A stretch of 64,000 nt of DNA, taken from contig NZ_QEQF01000010.1 in assembly GCF_003253115.1 (NCBI RefSeq), forward strand, positions 16,223 through 80,222. The letters run 5' to 3'. The notes under the pieces are model-generated. The model did not search any database. It was not told the DNA's origin and was given only the letters and a program-made list of their open reading frames with translations. The position numbers and the translations under genes were made by a program. Each line of letters opens with the position of its first letter. Position 1 is the first letter of the stretch. Source of the DNA: Haemophilus_A paraphrohaemolyticus_A. Lineage in GTDB: Bacteria > Pseudomonadota > Gammaproteobacteria > Enterobacterales > Pasteurellaceae. Below, piece after piece: positions 8,282 through 16,375 of the stretch.

Positions 8282-9208
8282 ATGAAAAAAACGTTACTTG
8301 CAGCAGGGATTTTAGCCGCAACTTCATTTGCTCACGCGGATGTATTAACCACCATCAAACCTCTAGGCTTTATTGCCAATGCTATTACTGATGGTGTAAC
8401 AGAAACACAAGTGCTATTGCCAGTGAGTGCATCACCGCACGATTACAGCTTGAAACCCTCTGATGTTGAAAAATTAAAATCAGCAGAATTAGTAGTTTGG
8501 GTAGGGCACGGTCTAGAGTCATTTTTAGAAAAATCTGTTGAAAAATTACCTGAAAGCAAGGTGCTAGAATTGGGCGAAGTACCTGCCATTGAAGAGATTA
8601 TCGAAGCAACACATCACGAAGATCACGACCATGACCACGATCACGGGCATCATGAACACGCTCATGGTCACGACCATCACGGACATGACCACAGCCACGA
8701 CTGGCATATCTGGCTTTCAAGCGATGCAAGTAAAATTGCGGCAGAGCAGATTGCAGATCGCCTAACCCAGTTATATCCAGCAAAAAAAGCAAAAATTGCG
8801 GAAAACTTAGCGAAATTTAAAACCGCAGTAGATGCCAAAACCGTGCAATTAAAAGCCCAGCTTGAGCCAGTAAAAGGCAAAGGTTATTACACTTTCCACG
8901 AGGCTTATGGCTATTTTGAATCGACTTATGGTTTAAACTCGCTCGGCTCATTTACCATCAACCCAACCGTTGCACCAGGTGCAAAAACGCTGGCAAAAAT
9001 TAAAGAGCATATCGCAGAGCATAAAGCTGTTTGCTTATTTGCAGAGCCACAATTTACGCCACGTGTCGTAGAAAGTTTAAGCAAAGGCACGCAAGTAGGT
9101 GTTGGTCAACTTGATCCACTTGGTGCGAAAATTAAGATGGGTGCAGAGGCTTATCCACAATTCTTGCAAGGCATTGCGGATGAGTTTACGAAATGTTTGG
9201 CGAAATAA
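8282..9208 (+). CDS. znuA: ZnuA, zinc ABC-transporter periplasmic binding protein
   Basis: ZnuA captures zinc in the periplasm for the ZnuBC importer. The 308-aa protein has a cleavable signal peptide (cleavage likely after AHA at residue 19). It has the family zinc ligands His53 (SPHDYS) and His142 (WHIW), and a His/Asp-rich loop at about residues 111-141 that marks zinc-type cluster 9 binding proteins. znuB and znuC are not adjacent, so the transporter genes are split, as in H. influenzae. Confidence 0.95.
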   Translation: MKKTLLAAGILAATSFAHADVLTTIKPLGFIANAITDGVTETQVLLPVSASPHDYSLKPSDVEKLKSAELVVWVGHGLESFLEKSVEKLPESKVLELGEVPAIEEIIEATHHEDHDHDHDHGHHEHAHGHDHHGHDHSHDWHIWLSSDASKIAAEQIADRLTQLYPAKKAKIAENLAKFKTAVDAKTVQLKAQLEPVKGKGYYTFHEAYGYFESTYGLNSLGSFTINPTVAPGAKTLAKIKEHIAEHKAVCLFAEPQFTPRVVESLSKGTQVGVGQLDPLGAKIKMGAEAYPQFLQGIADEFTKCLAK

Positions 9209-9239
9209 GATTTCATACAACTGTCTATTCTTAATGTAA

Positions 9240-9277
9240 TGTAGCAACTGTGTTTTTAGGTAAAGACAGTTGCTACA
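9240..9277. repeat. 12-bp inverted repeat downstream of znuA
   Basis: TGTAGCAACTGT (9240-9251) pairs perfectly with ACAGTTGCTACA (9266-9277) around a 14-base loop. There is no T-run after it, so it is not a standard terminator. It may still stabilise the znuA transcript end or be a small repeat. Confidence 0.5.
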
Positions 9278-9423
9278 CTACAACTAATCGTTGTTCGTAA
9301 AAACAGCATCGTTACCCAATCTATTTTTACTAATTCCATCCTTCCTACCCAATTCTCATGTATAATGTTTCCCAAACTTAGCCTCCACTTACTTATCATA
9401 AGCGGAATACAAAAGGAGTTGCT

Positions 9424-10041
9424 ATGAGCCAATTTTTCTACATTCACCCTGAAAATCCGCAGTCTCGTTTGATTAACCAAGCGGTTGAAATTATCCGTAA
9501 AGGTGGCGTGATTATTTACCCGACCGATTCGGGCTATGCTCTCGGTTGTGGGATTGGGGAAAAAGCGGCGATGGAACGCATCGTGAAAATTCGTCAGTTG
9601 CCTGAAAATCATAATTTCACACTAGTGTGTAGCGATTTATCCGAGCTTTCGACTTATGCAATGGTGGATAACCAAGCTTATCGCTTGATGAAAAATAACG
9701 TGCCGAATCCGTACACCTTTATTTTGCCTGCGACTAAAGATGTGCCGCGTAGGCTACAAACTAAGCGTAAAACCATCGGGATTCGAGTGCCAGATAATGC
9801 AATTGCGTTGGCATTGATTGCCGCGCTTGGCGAACCGTTGCTTTCTTGCTCTTTGATGTTGCCTGGTGAAGAGACGACGCAGTCGGATCCTGAAGAAATC
9901 CGCAACATTTTAGAACACCAAGTGGATCTGATTATTCACGATGGATATTTGGGCGTTGAACCAACAACGGTGATTGATTTAACGAATGATAGCCCTGAAA
10001 TTATCCGTGAAGGATCGGGCAGCCTCACACCATTTATTTAA
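9424..10041 (+). CDS. yciO: YciO, YrdC/Sua5-family protein
   Basis: YciO belongs to the YrdC/Sua5 family, whose main members make threonylcarbamoyl-AMP for tRNA modification; the role of YciO itself is less certain. The 205-aa protein has the YrdC core (GGVIIYPTDSGYALGC near the start, then IRQLPENHNFTLVC, TIGIRVPDN and EPLLSCSLMLPG). It directly precedes rluB, as in E. coli (yciO-rluB), which separates it from the true TsaC. Start ATG 9424 follows AAGGAG. Confidence 0.92.
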   Translation: MSQFFYIHPENPQSRLINQAVEIIRKGGVIIYPTDSGYALGCGIGEKAAMERIVKIRQLPENHNFTLVCSDLSELSTYAMVDNQAYRLMKNNVPNPYTFILPATKDVPRRLQTKRKTIGIRVPDNAIALALIAALGEPLLSCSLMLPGEETTQSDPEEIRNILEHQVDLIIHDGYLGVEPTTVIDLTNDSPEIIREGSGSLTPFI

Positions 10042-10079
10042 AACATTTAGACGCTTGTGAAAGCGACAAAGGACAAACC

Positions 10080-11120
10080 ATGAAAACATTTCAAAACAAA
10101 CAAAAGCCTGCTTTTAACCAAAAATCTGACGAAAAAAGAAATAGCAAAAACCCACGCTTAGCGGAACGCAACGAACAGCGTGCTGCACGCCCAACTTCTC
10201 GTCCGCTTGCAAAAAAAGTGGCAAAACCGACCGCTTCTCTAGATAAAACGACAGAGAAAAAAGAGAAAGTTTTAGGCGAGAAATTACAGAAAATTTTAGC
10301 TCGAGCAGGGCAAGGTTCACGCCGTGAATTGGAAGAGGTAATTGCAACAGGACGCGTGAGTGTAGACGGCAAAATTGCCTCACTTGGTGACCGTGTAGTA
10401 TTAAGCTCTGCCACCAAAATCCGTATCGACGGGCATTTAATCAACATTATCCCAACGCAAAAAGAGATTTGCCGCGTGTTGATGTATTACAAACCTGAAG
10501 GCGAACTTTGCACTCGCTCTGATCCAGAAGGTCGTGCGACCGTTTTCGACCGATTGCCACGTTTAACAGGCTCACGCTGGATCGCTGTAGGGCGCTTAGA
10601 CATCAACACTTCAGGCTTATTGCTCTTTACTACCGACGGCGAATTGGCCAACCGCTTAATGCATCCAAGCCGTGAAGTAGAGCGTGAATACTCCGTGCGT
10701 GTGTTCGGCAATGTAGACGAAGCGATGCTACAACGCTTACGCAAAGGCGTGCAATTAGAAGATGGGCCTGCGAACTTCAAGCAAATTAAGGCAGTAGGCG
10801 GTACAGGGATTAACCAATGGTTTGATGTCACCTTAACCGAGGGTCGCAATCGTGAAGTACGTCGTCTGTGGGAATCGCAAGAAGTGGAAGTGAGTCGCTT
10901 AATCCGCATTCGCTACGGTAACATTAAGCTCGAAAAAAGCTTACCACGTGGGGGCTGGGAAGAGATGGGACTTGAGCAAGTGAACTATCTGCGTGAATTG
11001 GTTGGTCTTCCACCAGAAACGGAAACCAAAGTAGATGTAACGAAAAACAGAAGACGCACTAACATTCACCAAATTCGTAAAGCAGTGAAACAGCACGTAA
11101 AATATCGTGCGAAAAGTTAA
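10080..11120 (+). CDS. rluB: RluB, 23S rRNA pseudouridine(2605) synthase
   Basis: RluB converts U2605 of 23S rRNA to pseudouridine. The 346-aa protein has a basic low-complexity N-terminus (about 60 residues), an S4 RNA-binding domain (about 65-125, with EKLQKILARAGQGSRRELEE) and the RsuA/RluB catalytic domain. The catalytic aspartate is in GRLDINTSGLLLFTTDGEL. It lies 38 bp after yciO, likely the same transcript, and ends at a strong terminator. Confidence 0.95.
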   Translation: MKTFQNKQKPAFNQKSDEKRNSKNPRLAERNEQRAARPTSRPLAKKVAKPTASLDKTTEKKEKVLGEKLQKILARAGQGSRRELEEVIATGRVSVDGKIASLGDRVVLSSATKIRIDGHLINIIPTQKEICRVLMYYKPEGELCTRSDPEGRATVFDRLPRLTGSRWIAVGRLDINTSGLLLFTTDGELANRLMHPSREVEREYSVRVFGNVDEAMLQRLRKGVQLEDGPANFKQIKAVGGTGINQWFDVTLTEGRNREVRRLWESQEVEVSRLIRIRYGNIKLEKSLPRGGWEEMGLEQVNYLRELVGLPPETETKVDVTKNRRRTNIHQIRKAVKQHVKYRAKS

Positions 11121-11129
11121 TCAGGTTTT

Positions 11130-11156
11130 AAAGCGTGCTCGGCACGCTTTTTATTT
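11130..11156 (+). terminator. Terminator of yciO-rluB
   Basis: AAAGCGTGC-TCG-GCACGCTTT is a perfect 9-bp stem with a 3-base loop followed by TTATTT, starting 9 bp after the rluB stop. Confidence 0.85.
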
Positions 11157-11244
11157 GCCCAACTTGGGGTATTTTAGTTACATTTTGAGAGGCATATACT
11201 ACTTACAATATTCCACAAAAAATCAACCGCTTGAGGAGATAAAA

Positions 11245-11883
11245 ATGGACCTAACCAAAGTTATTGAAGCTCGCAAAACAATCAAAATGTTTAATCCGAA
11301 TGTGAAAATTAGCCGTGAAGAAATAGCAGAAATGCTTACCATCGCTCAACTTGCTCCTTCAAAAGCCAACTTACAACCTTGGCGCTATGTGGTGGTTGAT
11401 GATACGGAAACGAAAAACCAGTTACTCGGTTTTGTTGGACATAATGCCCCGCCTTGTGAAAGTGCTTCAGCGGTTATTTTGGTCTTAGCCGATTTAGAAT
11501 ACCAAAAAATATTAGACGATATTTTGGATTATTCGGTCGAAAAAGGCTGTTTAATGCCACAATTTCGAGACAATTCGTATAATTTCTTATTAGGATTACA
11601 CGAAAAATCAAGCGAAGCAGAAATTCGCGATCAAGTACTTATCGACACCAGCCTTGCCACAATGCAATTGATGTTAGTCGCCAAAGATAAAGGATACGAC
11701 ACTCACGCCATTGGCATTTTTAACCGTGAGGCCGTGATGAATGCTTTAGAAGTGGATAGCAAGCGTTATGCACCTTTAATGCTACTCGCCATCGGCAAAG
11801 CTGCCACCGCGCCAATTCCAAGCGTGCGTTTGCCGTTGGAATATACGGTTTCTTGGAATAATGGCAAAGGGTTTAAAAAATAA
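11245..11883 (+). CDS. Nitroreductase-family flavoprotein
   Basis: Members of this family bind FMN and reduce nitro, quinone or related substrates with NAD(P)H; the substrate here is unknown. The start at 11245 (212 aa) has a strong GAGGAG site; the longer frame would overlap the rluB terminator and was rejected. The N-terminus MDLTKVIEARKTIKMFNP and APSKANLQPWRYVVVDD are the FMN-binding family signatures. A USS-like AACCGCTTGA overlaps the ribosome site. A terminator follows at 11,901. Confidence 0.85.
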   Translation: MDLTKVIEARKTIKMFNPNVKISREEIAEMLTIAQLAPSKANLQPWRYVVVDDTETKNQLLGFVGHNAPPCESASAVILVLADLEYQKILDDILDYSVEKGCLMPQFRDNSYNFLLGLHEKSSEAEIRDQVLIDTSLATMQLMLVAKDKGYDTHAIGIFNREAVMNALEVDSKRYAPLMLLAIGKAATAPIPSVRLPLEYTVSWNNGKGFKK

Positions 11884-11900
11884 CAGAATCTATAAAGCTT

Positions 11901-11935
11901 AGGGCTGCTTAAATCACAAATCAGCCCTTTTTTCT
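11901..11935. terminator. Terminator between the nitroreductase gene and the lipoprotein gene
   Basis: AGGGCTG (11901-11907) pairs with CAGCCCT (11922-11928), followed by a T-run on the plus strand. It lies between two convergent genes and probably serves mainly the nitroreductase gene. Confidence 0.7.
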
Positions 11936-11942
11936 TTAATCA

Positions 11943-12899
11943 CTACCAATTTCCTTCGAGTGCCAATCCCACCCCATCTTTTTTAGTTCTCTGATAATCG
12001 CTCGAAACCAATTTATTCGCATCATTCCAATATAAAGTTAAAGTTACTTCGCCTTCAGCAAAAGAGGCTAAAGCATAAACAGGATAAACAAAATTAATCC
12101 CTTCATTAGTGAAATAGAAGTTATCAACTAAATCAAAGTCCGCTTTTGGGGTAAATGGCTCAGCTTTTTCGTCTTGAGCTTCCATTCTTGTTTTTTCTAA
12201 ATAACTATTCCATAAAATAGCTTTGGCTTGTTCTTGATGCGCTTTTGACATCAAGCTATCCAACGAAATCACGGTTTTTTTGTTTAAATCTACGTTGAAG
12301 TAATTCGTGCCATAAAGACCGTGCGCACCACCCGTGTAGTTATCCCAATACTGAATAAAAGTTGCAATATTGCCACGCTGCCCAACATATGCCATTTGTG
12401 AACTATCACGAATCGCAATATCACCATACTCTTGCAATGCGGCTTTTGAAGCTTGATAATTTTTTTCGATTAATTTTAGAGCTTCTTCTTTTTCAGTCCC
12501 TGTCACTTGATGATTGATGTTTCCATTATGGTTAAGCAAAGTATGACGAATCAGCAAATTATCCAGCCAATCTAAGCCCGTTTTTGCAATGCTTGCAAAA
12601 TAATAAAGCTCACTTTCTGTTCTGCCAAAATCATTCCCTGCGGGTAATTTTACCTGTTCTAATTTTGAAAATAATGGTTCAATTGTCACGTCAAGTGCAG
12701 GTAATTGTGCTTGCAACTTGCTTTGTTCTGCTTGTAAAGCGGTTAAATCTTGCTGAGATTTTGCAAGATCTTGATTAAGTTGAGTGATGGTTTGTTCAGC
12801 TTGTTGTAATTTTTCGTTAAGAGCTTGAGTATCTTTTTCGTTACAAGCTGACAGAAGAAAAGCGGAAGAAATCAGCAGTGTGAGGAGAGATTTTTTCAT
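11943..12899 (-). CDS. RsiV-like (DUF3298) lipoprotein
   Basis: The 318-aa protein has a lipoprotein signal (MKKSLLTLLISSAFLLSAC, lipidated Cys19), then a predicted coiled coil at about residues 22-67. The globular region has the YTGGAHGLYG motif of the DUF3298/RsiV family. RsiV in Bacillus is a lysozyme-binding anti-sigma factor; this protein has no cytoplasmic anti-sigma segment, so only the fold is shared. The precise role is unknown. It stands alone between terminators. Confidence 0.75.
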   Translation of the reverse strand: MKKSLLTLLISSAFLLSACNEKDTQALNEKLQQAEQTITQLNQDLAKSQQDLTALQAEQSKLQAQLPALDVTIEPLFSKLEQVKLPAGNDFGRTESELYYFASIAKTGLDWLDNLLIRHTLLNHNGNINHQVTGTEKEEALKLIEKNYQASKAALQEYGDIAIRDSSQMAYVGQRGNIATFIQYWDNYTGGAHGLYGTNYFNVDLNKKTVISLDSLMSKAHQEQAKAILWNSYLEKTRMEAQDEKAEPFTPKADFDLVDNFYFTNEGINFVYPVYALASFAEGEVTLTLYWNDANKLVSSDYQRTKKDGVGLALEGNW

Positions 12900-13031
12900 G
12901 GGATTATCCTTAAAAGAGAGAATAAAAAATGCTCTAGTATCATAGCACTAGGCTAGGTCATTTTCATTGTTTTTTGTTCAAACTGTCTGAAATTTGCGCA
13001 TATCTAAACAACTTTACTGGGCAGATTTACC

Positions 13032-13061
13032 TTGCCTTTTTAGCCTTCAAAATGCGATAAT
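13032..13061 (+). promoter_or_regulatory. Promoter of rne
   Basis: TTGCCT, an 18-bp spacer and GATAAT, with a TGC just upstream of the -10. It predicts a transcript start near 13,068 and a leader of about 250 bases, matching the long untranslated leader known for rne. Confidence 0.6.
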
Positions 13062-13067
13062 ACAACC

Positions 13068-13317
13068 CTCTTTTTGCCTGCAAATTTTGGTAAAAAAGAG
13101 ACCACTTTGCTCTTGTGAGCAAAAACTATCTTAGGGTATAACCCTTTGATTTTGCAGCCATTTTAGACAAACAAAATGGGCGTAAGACAAAAGTTTATCG
13201 TTAATTCATAGTTAAAGCGAAGACAGTCGTGAGATTGGCGGGAATGCCAACAATCTGTTGAGTCATTTGAAAATACGCAATAACTCAAGCAACAACAAAA
13301 AAGATAAGAGAAACACA
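13068..13317 (+). promoter_or_regulatory. rne 5' leader, probable RNase E autoregulatory element (rne5-like)
   Basis: The roughly 250-base leader between the promoter and the rne start contains a stem formed by GCCATTTT and AAAATGGGC (13,157-13,181), followed by CGTAAGACAA. This resembles the conserved hp2 hairpin region of gammaproteobacterial rne leaders, through which RNase E cleaves its own mRNA. A second weaker hairpin lies at about 13,232-13,257. Together with upstream bases this fills the 418-bp gap before rne; no gene was found in it. Confidence 0.6.
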
Positions 13318-16290
13318 ATGAAACGTATGTTAATCAATGCAACTCAAAAAGAAGAGTTGCGCGTTGCCCTTGTTGATGGGCAGCGTCTGTTCGATCTGGA
13401 TATTGAGTCGCCAGGGCACGAACAAAAAAAATCAAATATTTACAAAGGGAAAATTACCCGTGTTGAACCAAGCCTTGAAGCCGCATTCGTAGATTACGGT
13501 GCTGAGCGCCACGGCTTTTTGCCTTTAAAAGAGATCTCACGCGAATATTTCCCTGAAGGTTATGTATTCAGTGGTCGCCCGAATATCAAAGATATTATTC
13601 AAGAAGGGCAAGAGGTAATCGTACAAGTGAGCAAAGAAGAACGTGGTAACAAAGGTGCTGCCTTAACCACGTTCATTTCACTTGCGGGCAGTTACTTAGT
13701 GTTAATGCCAAATAATCCACGTGCTGGCGGAATTTCTCGCCGTATTGAAGGCGATGAGCGTTTAGAACTCAAAGAAGCGTTAGATTGCTTAGATGTGCCT
13801 GAAGATGTGGGCTTAATCGTACGTACTGCGGGCGTGGGCAAATCACCAGAAGAATTACAGTGGGACCTAAAAGTATTACTTCACCACTGGGAAGCAATTA
13901 AAAATGCAGCACAATCTCGCCCAGCACCATTCCTAATTCATCAAGAAAGCGATGTAATCGTGCGCGCTATCCGCGATTATCTCCGTCGCGACATTGGCGA
14001 AATCTTAATCGACAACAAAAAAATCTTCGAAAAAGCGAAAAATCATATTCGTCTAGTGCGTCCAGATTTCATCAACCGCGTGCGTTTATACGAAGGCGAA
14101 GTGCCACTTTTCAGCCATTACCAAATCGAATCGCAAATTGAATCTGCATTCCAACGTGAAGTTCGCTTGCCATCTGGCGGTTCAATTGTTATTGATGTAA
14201 CCGAAGCATTAACGGCAATCGACATCAACTCATCACGCTCAACTCGTGGTGGTGACATCGAAGAAACTGCACTCAACACCAACTTAGAAGCAGCAGATGA
14301 AATCGCGCGCCAATTACGTTTACGCGACTTAGGTGGTTTAATTGTGATCGACTTCATCGATATGACCCCTGTTCGCCACCAACGCGAAGTAGAAAACCGT
14401 ATTCGTGAAGCAACTCGCCAAGACCGTGCACGCATCCAATTCAGCCGTATTTCACGCTTTGGCTTGCTTGAAATGAGCCGTCAGCGCTTAAGCCCATCAC
14501 TAAGCGAAGCGTCAAGCCATATCTGCCCGCGCTGTCAAGGCACGGGTAAAGTGCGTGATAACGAGTCTATCGCTCTCTCAATCTTACGTTTAGTGGAAGA
14601 AGAAGCAATCAAAGAAAACTCTTCACAAATTCACGCTATTGTGCCTGTAGAAGTTGCTTCTTACTTATTGAACGAAAAACGCAAAGCAATTTCAGGCATT
14701 GAGTCTCGCCAAGATGTGAGCGTGGTGGTTGTGCCAAGCGAAAGTATGGAAACGCCACACTTTAGCGTTTACCGTTTGCGCGAAAATGAAATCGAGCCGA
14801 TGTTAAGCTACGACTTAGCAAAACGCTATTTGACTCACCAAGATGCTGAGCAAAATCCATATCATCACTCACATTCAGACGAGGCTCTAGTAAGCCGTAA
14901 TGAGCCAGTAATTACAGTGGAATCTGTACTCAACAGCACAGAGCTTAATCTTCAACCAGCACCAACCCCTGTTGAGCTTGCAAAACCGTCTCTATTAAGC
15001 CGCATTATCGCGAAAATTAAAGCGATTTTCAGCGAAGAGCCTAAGGAAGAAGAGAAACCGAAAGCGAAATCTCGCAACCCTCGTGAACGCCGCAATAGTC
15101 GTCAACGCAGTAACCGTGCAGATCGTCAAGAACGCCAAGAACAACGTAAAGCACAACAAGACGAACAAAAAGCGAAAGCCGAAAAAGCTGAACGTAAAGA
15201 GCGTCAGCCACGTCGTCAAATTGTGGAAGAAACGGCTGGCGTATCAGAAGCGGTCGAAAAATCGAACCAAGTTGCAGAGCGTCGCCAACGCCGCGATTTA
15301 CGCAAAAAAGTGCGCGTAGAAAACAATGCTGAAGTAGCAGAAAGCAACGAAAAAGCAAACGTACAAGCTGTTGCTCCAGAGCAAGTTCCTGTTCAAGATG
15401 AAGTGCAAAAAGCACCGAAAATTCAACCGCTTGTTGAAGCAGAAACCACAAACGAAGAGCATGTGGAAAGCAACGAGAACAACCGCGAAAACAGCCGTCA
15501 ACGTCGCCTGCCTCGCCATTTACGCGTAGGCAACCAACGCCGTCGTGATAATCGCCAATCCAATGATCGTGTACGTGCGATGCCATTAACTTCTGCTGTT
15601 GCTTCACCAGAAGCCGCAAGCGGTAAAATTTTACTAGCAATTAACGTTCGCCCTCAAAAACCAGTACAAGAAAAACAAAACTTCTTGTCAGTAGATGAGA
15701 TGCTTGAACAGCAAGCGACTTCAACCGAAGTGAAAGCGGAACAAGTGGCAGAAAAAGCAGAACGCAAAGTGGAAAGCACCGTACCATTTGGTGGCTTTGT
15801 TACCCAACATACCGATCGCGATTTGGTGAAAGAGCGTCATGAGCGTGCGGCATATCCAGCAACGGCAGAGCCAAAACCAGAAGTTACTAAAGTGGCAGAA
15901 CACATTGCCCCATTTGGTGAAGTGGTAAGCCAACACTCTGATCGTGATTTAGTAAAAGAAAACCAGGAACGTCGTAGCAATCTCAATGCTCAAACTGCGA
16001 TGGTTCAAGCAACAGCTGCACCTGCAATTGAAGCAACTGAGCAAAAAGCAATTATCGTGCCTGTTTCTACTTACCAAAGCGAATATGTGTTTGAAGGACA
16101 TTTAGGTACATTCTCTCGCGTGGAACATACCAAAGCAGCGATGACTAAAGCAGAGAACAAAGAGCCAGCAGCACCCGCATTCCAAATTCGTGTGTGGAAT
16201 CATTCAAAATATTACTTCCACGGCAAAGGGGCAGCAGGACACGCAGCGGCAGACAGCCACGTGCACTCAGCACCACGTGTAGCCAACTAA
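13318..16290 (+). CDS. rne: RNase E, endoribonuclease and degradosome scaffold
   Basis: RNase E starts mRNA decay and processes rRNA and tRNA. The start at 13,318 gives MKRMLINATQKEELRVA and 990 aa; the 20 codons upstream lie in the leader. Features: S1 domain at about 35-125, catalytic Asp302 and Asp345 (E. coli 303 and 346), zinc link CPRC at 403-406. The C-terminal half is Arg/Glu-rich and disordered, with two 22-residue repeats (822-843 and 864-885). The end (965-990, FHGKGAAGH) resembles the E. coli PNPase-binding microdomain FEGKGAAGGH. Length is between E. coli RNase E and minimal forms. Confidence 0.97.
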   Translation: MKRMLINATQKEELRVALVDGQRLFDLDIESPGHEQKKSNIYKGKITRVEPSLEAAFVDYGAERHGFLPLKEISREYFPEGYVFSGRPNIKDIIQEGQEVIVQVSKEERGNKGAALTTFISLAGSYLVLMPNNPRAGGISRRIEGDERLELKEALDCLDVPEDVGLIVRTAGVGKSPEELQWDLKVLLHHWEAIKNAAQSRPAPFLIHQESDVIVRAIRDYLRRDIGEILIDNKKIFEKAKNHIRLVRPDFINRVRLYEGEVPLFSHYQIESQIESAFQREVRLPSGGSIVIDVTEALTAIDINSSRSTRGGDIEETALNTNLEAADEIARQLRLRDLGGLIVIDFIDMTPVRHQREVENRIREATRQDRARIQFSRISRFGLLEMSRQRLSPSLSEASSHICPRCQGTGKVRDNESIALSILRLVEEEAIKENSSQIHAIVPVEVASYLLNEKRKAISGIESRQDVSVVVVPSESMETPHFSVYRLRENEIEPMLSYDLAKRYLTHQDAEQNPYHHSHSDEALVSRNEPVITVESVLNSTELNLQPAPTPVELAKPSLLSRIIAKIKAIFSEEPKEEEKPKAKSRNPRERRNSRQRSNRADRQERQEQRKAQQDEQKAKAEKAERKERQPRRQIVEETAGVSEAVEKSNQVAERRQRRDLRKKVRVENNAEVAESNEKANVQAVAPEQVPVQDEVQKAPKIQPLVEAETTNEEHVESNENNRENSRQRRLPRHLRVGNQRRRDNRQSNDRVRAMPLTSAVASPEAASGKILLAINVRPQKPVQEKQNFLSVDEMLEQQATSTEVKAEQVAEKAERKVESTVPFGGFVTQHTDRDLVKERHERAAYPATAEPKPEVTKVAEHIAPFGEVVSQHSDRDLVKENQERRSNLNAQTAMVQATAAPAIEATEQKAIIVPVSTYQSEYVFEGHLGTFSRVEHTKAAMTKAENKEPAAPAFQIRVWNHSKYYFHGKGAAGHAAADSHVHSAPRVAN

Positions 16291-16312
16291 TTTGGTAAAG
16301 CCTTAAAGAAAA

Positions 16313-16347
16313 TAACCCGCTTGTTGTGATACAGCGGGTTAATTTTT
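16313..16347 (+). terminator. Terminator of rne
   Basis: TAACCCGCT (16313-16321) pairs with AGCGGGTTA (16333-16341), followed by ATTTTT. It lies 23 bp past the rne stop and before the convergent rnr stop. Confidence 0.8.
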
Positions 16348-16375
16348 GCATATAAAATTCATTTAGTAGTAAGCA

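Noticed and set aside
8620..8700. Repeat or CRISPR-like pattern in znuA
   Set aside because: The repeated CACGACCATGAC-type triplets encode the His/Asp-rich metal loop of ZnuA.
11107..11244. N-terminal extension of the nitroreductase gene
   Set aside because: It overlaps the rluB stop and terminator; the strong GAGGAG before ATG 11,245 decides the start.
15041..15640. 199-codon minus-strand frame inside rne
   Set aside because: It is antisense to the Arg/Glu-rich RNase E tail, with Leu/Phe/Cys-rich low-complexity product and no homology that I see.
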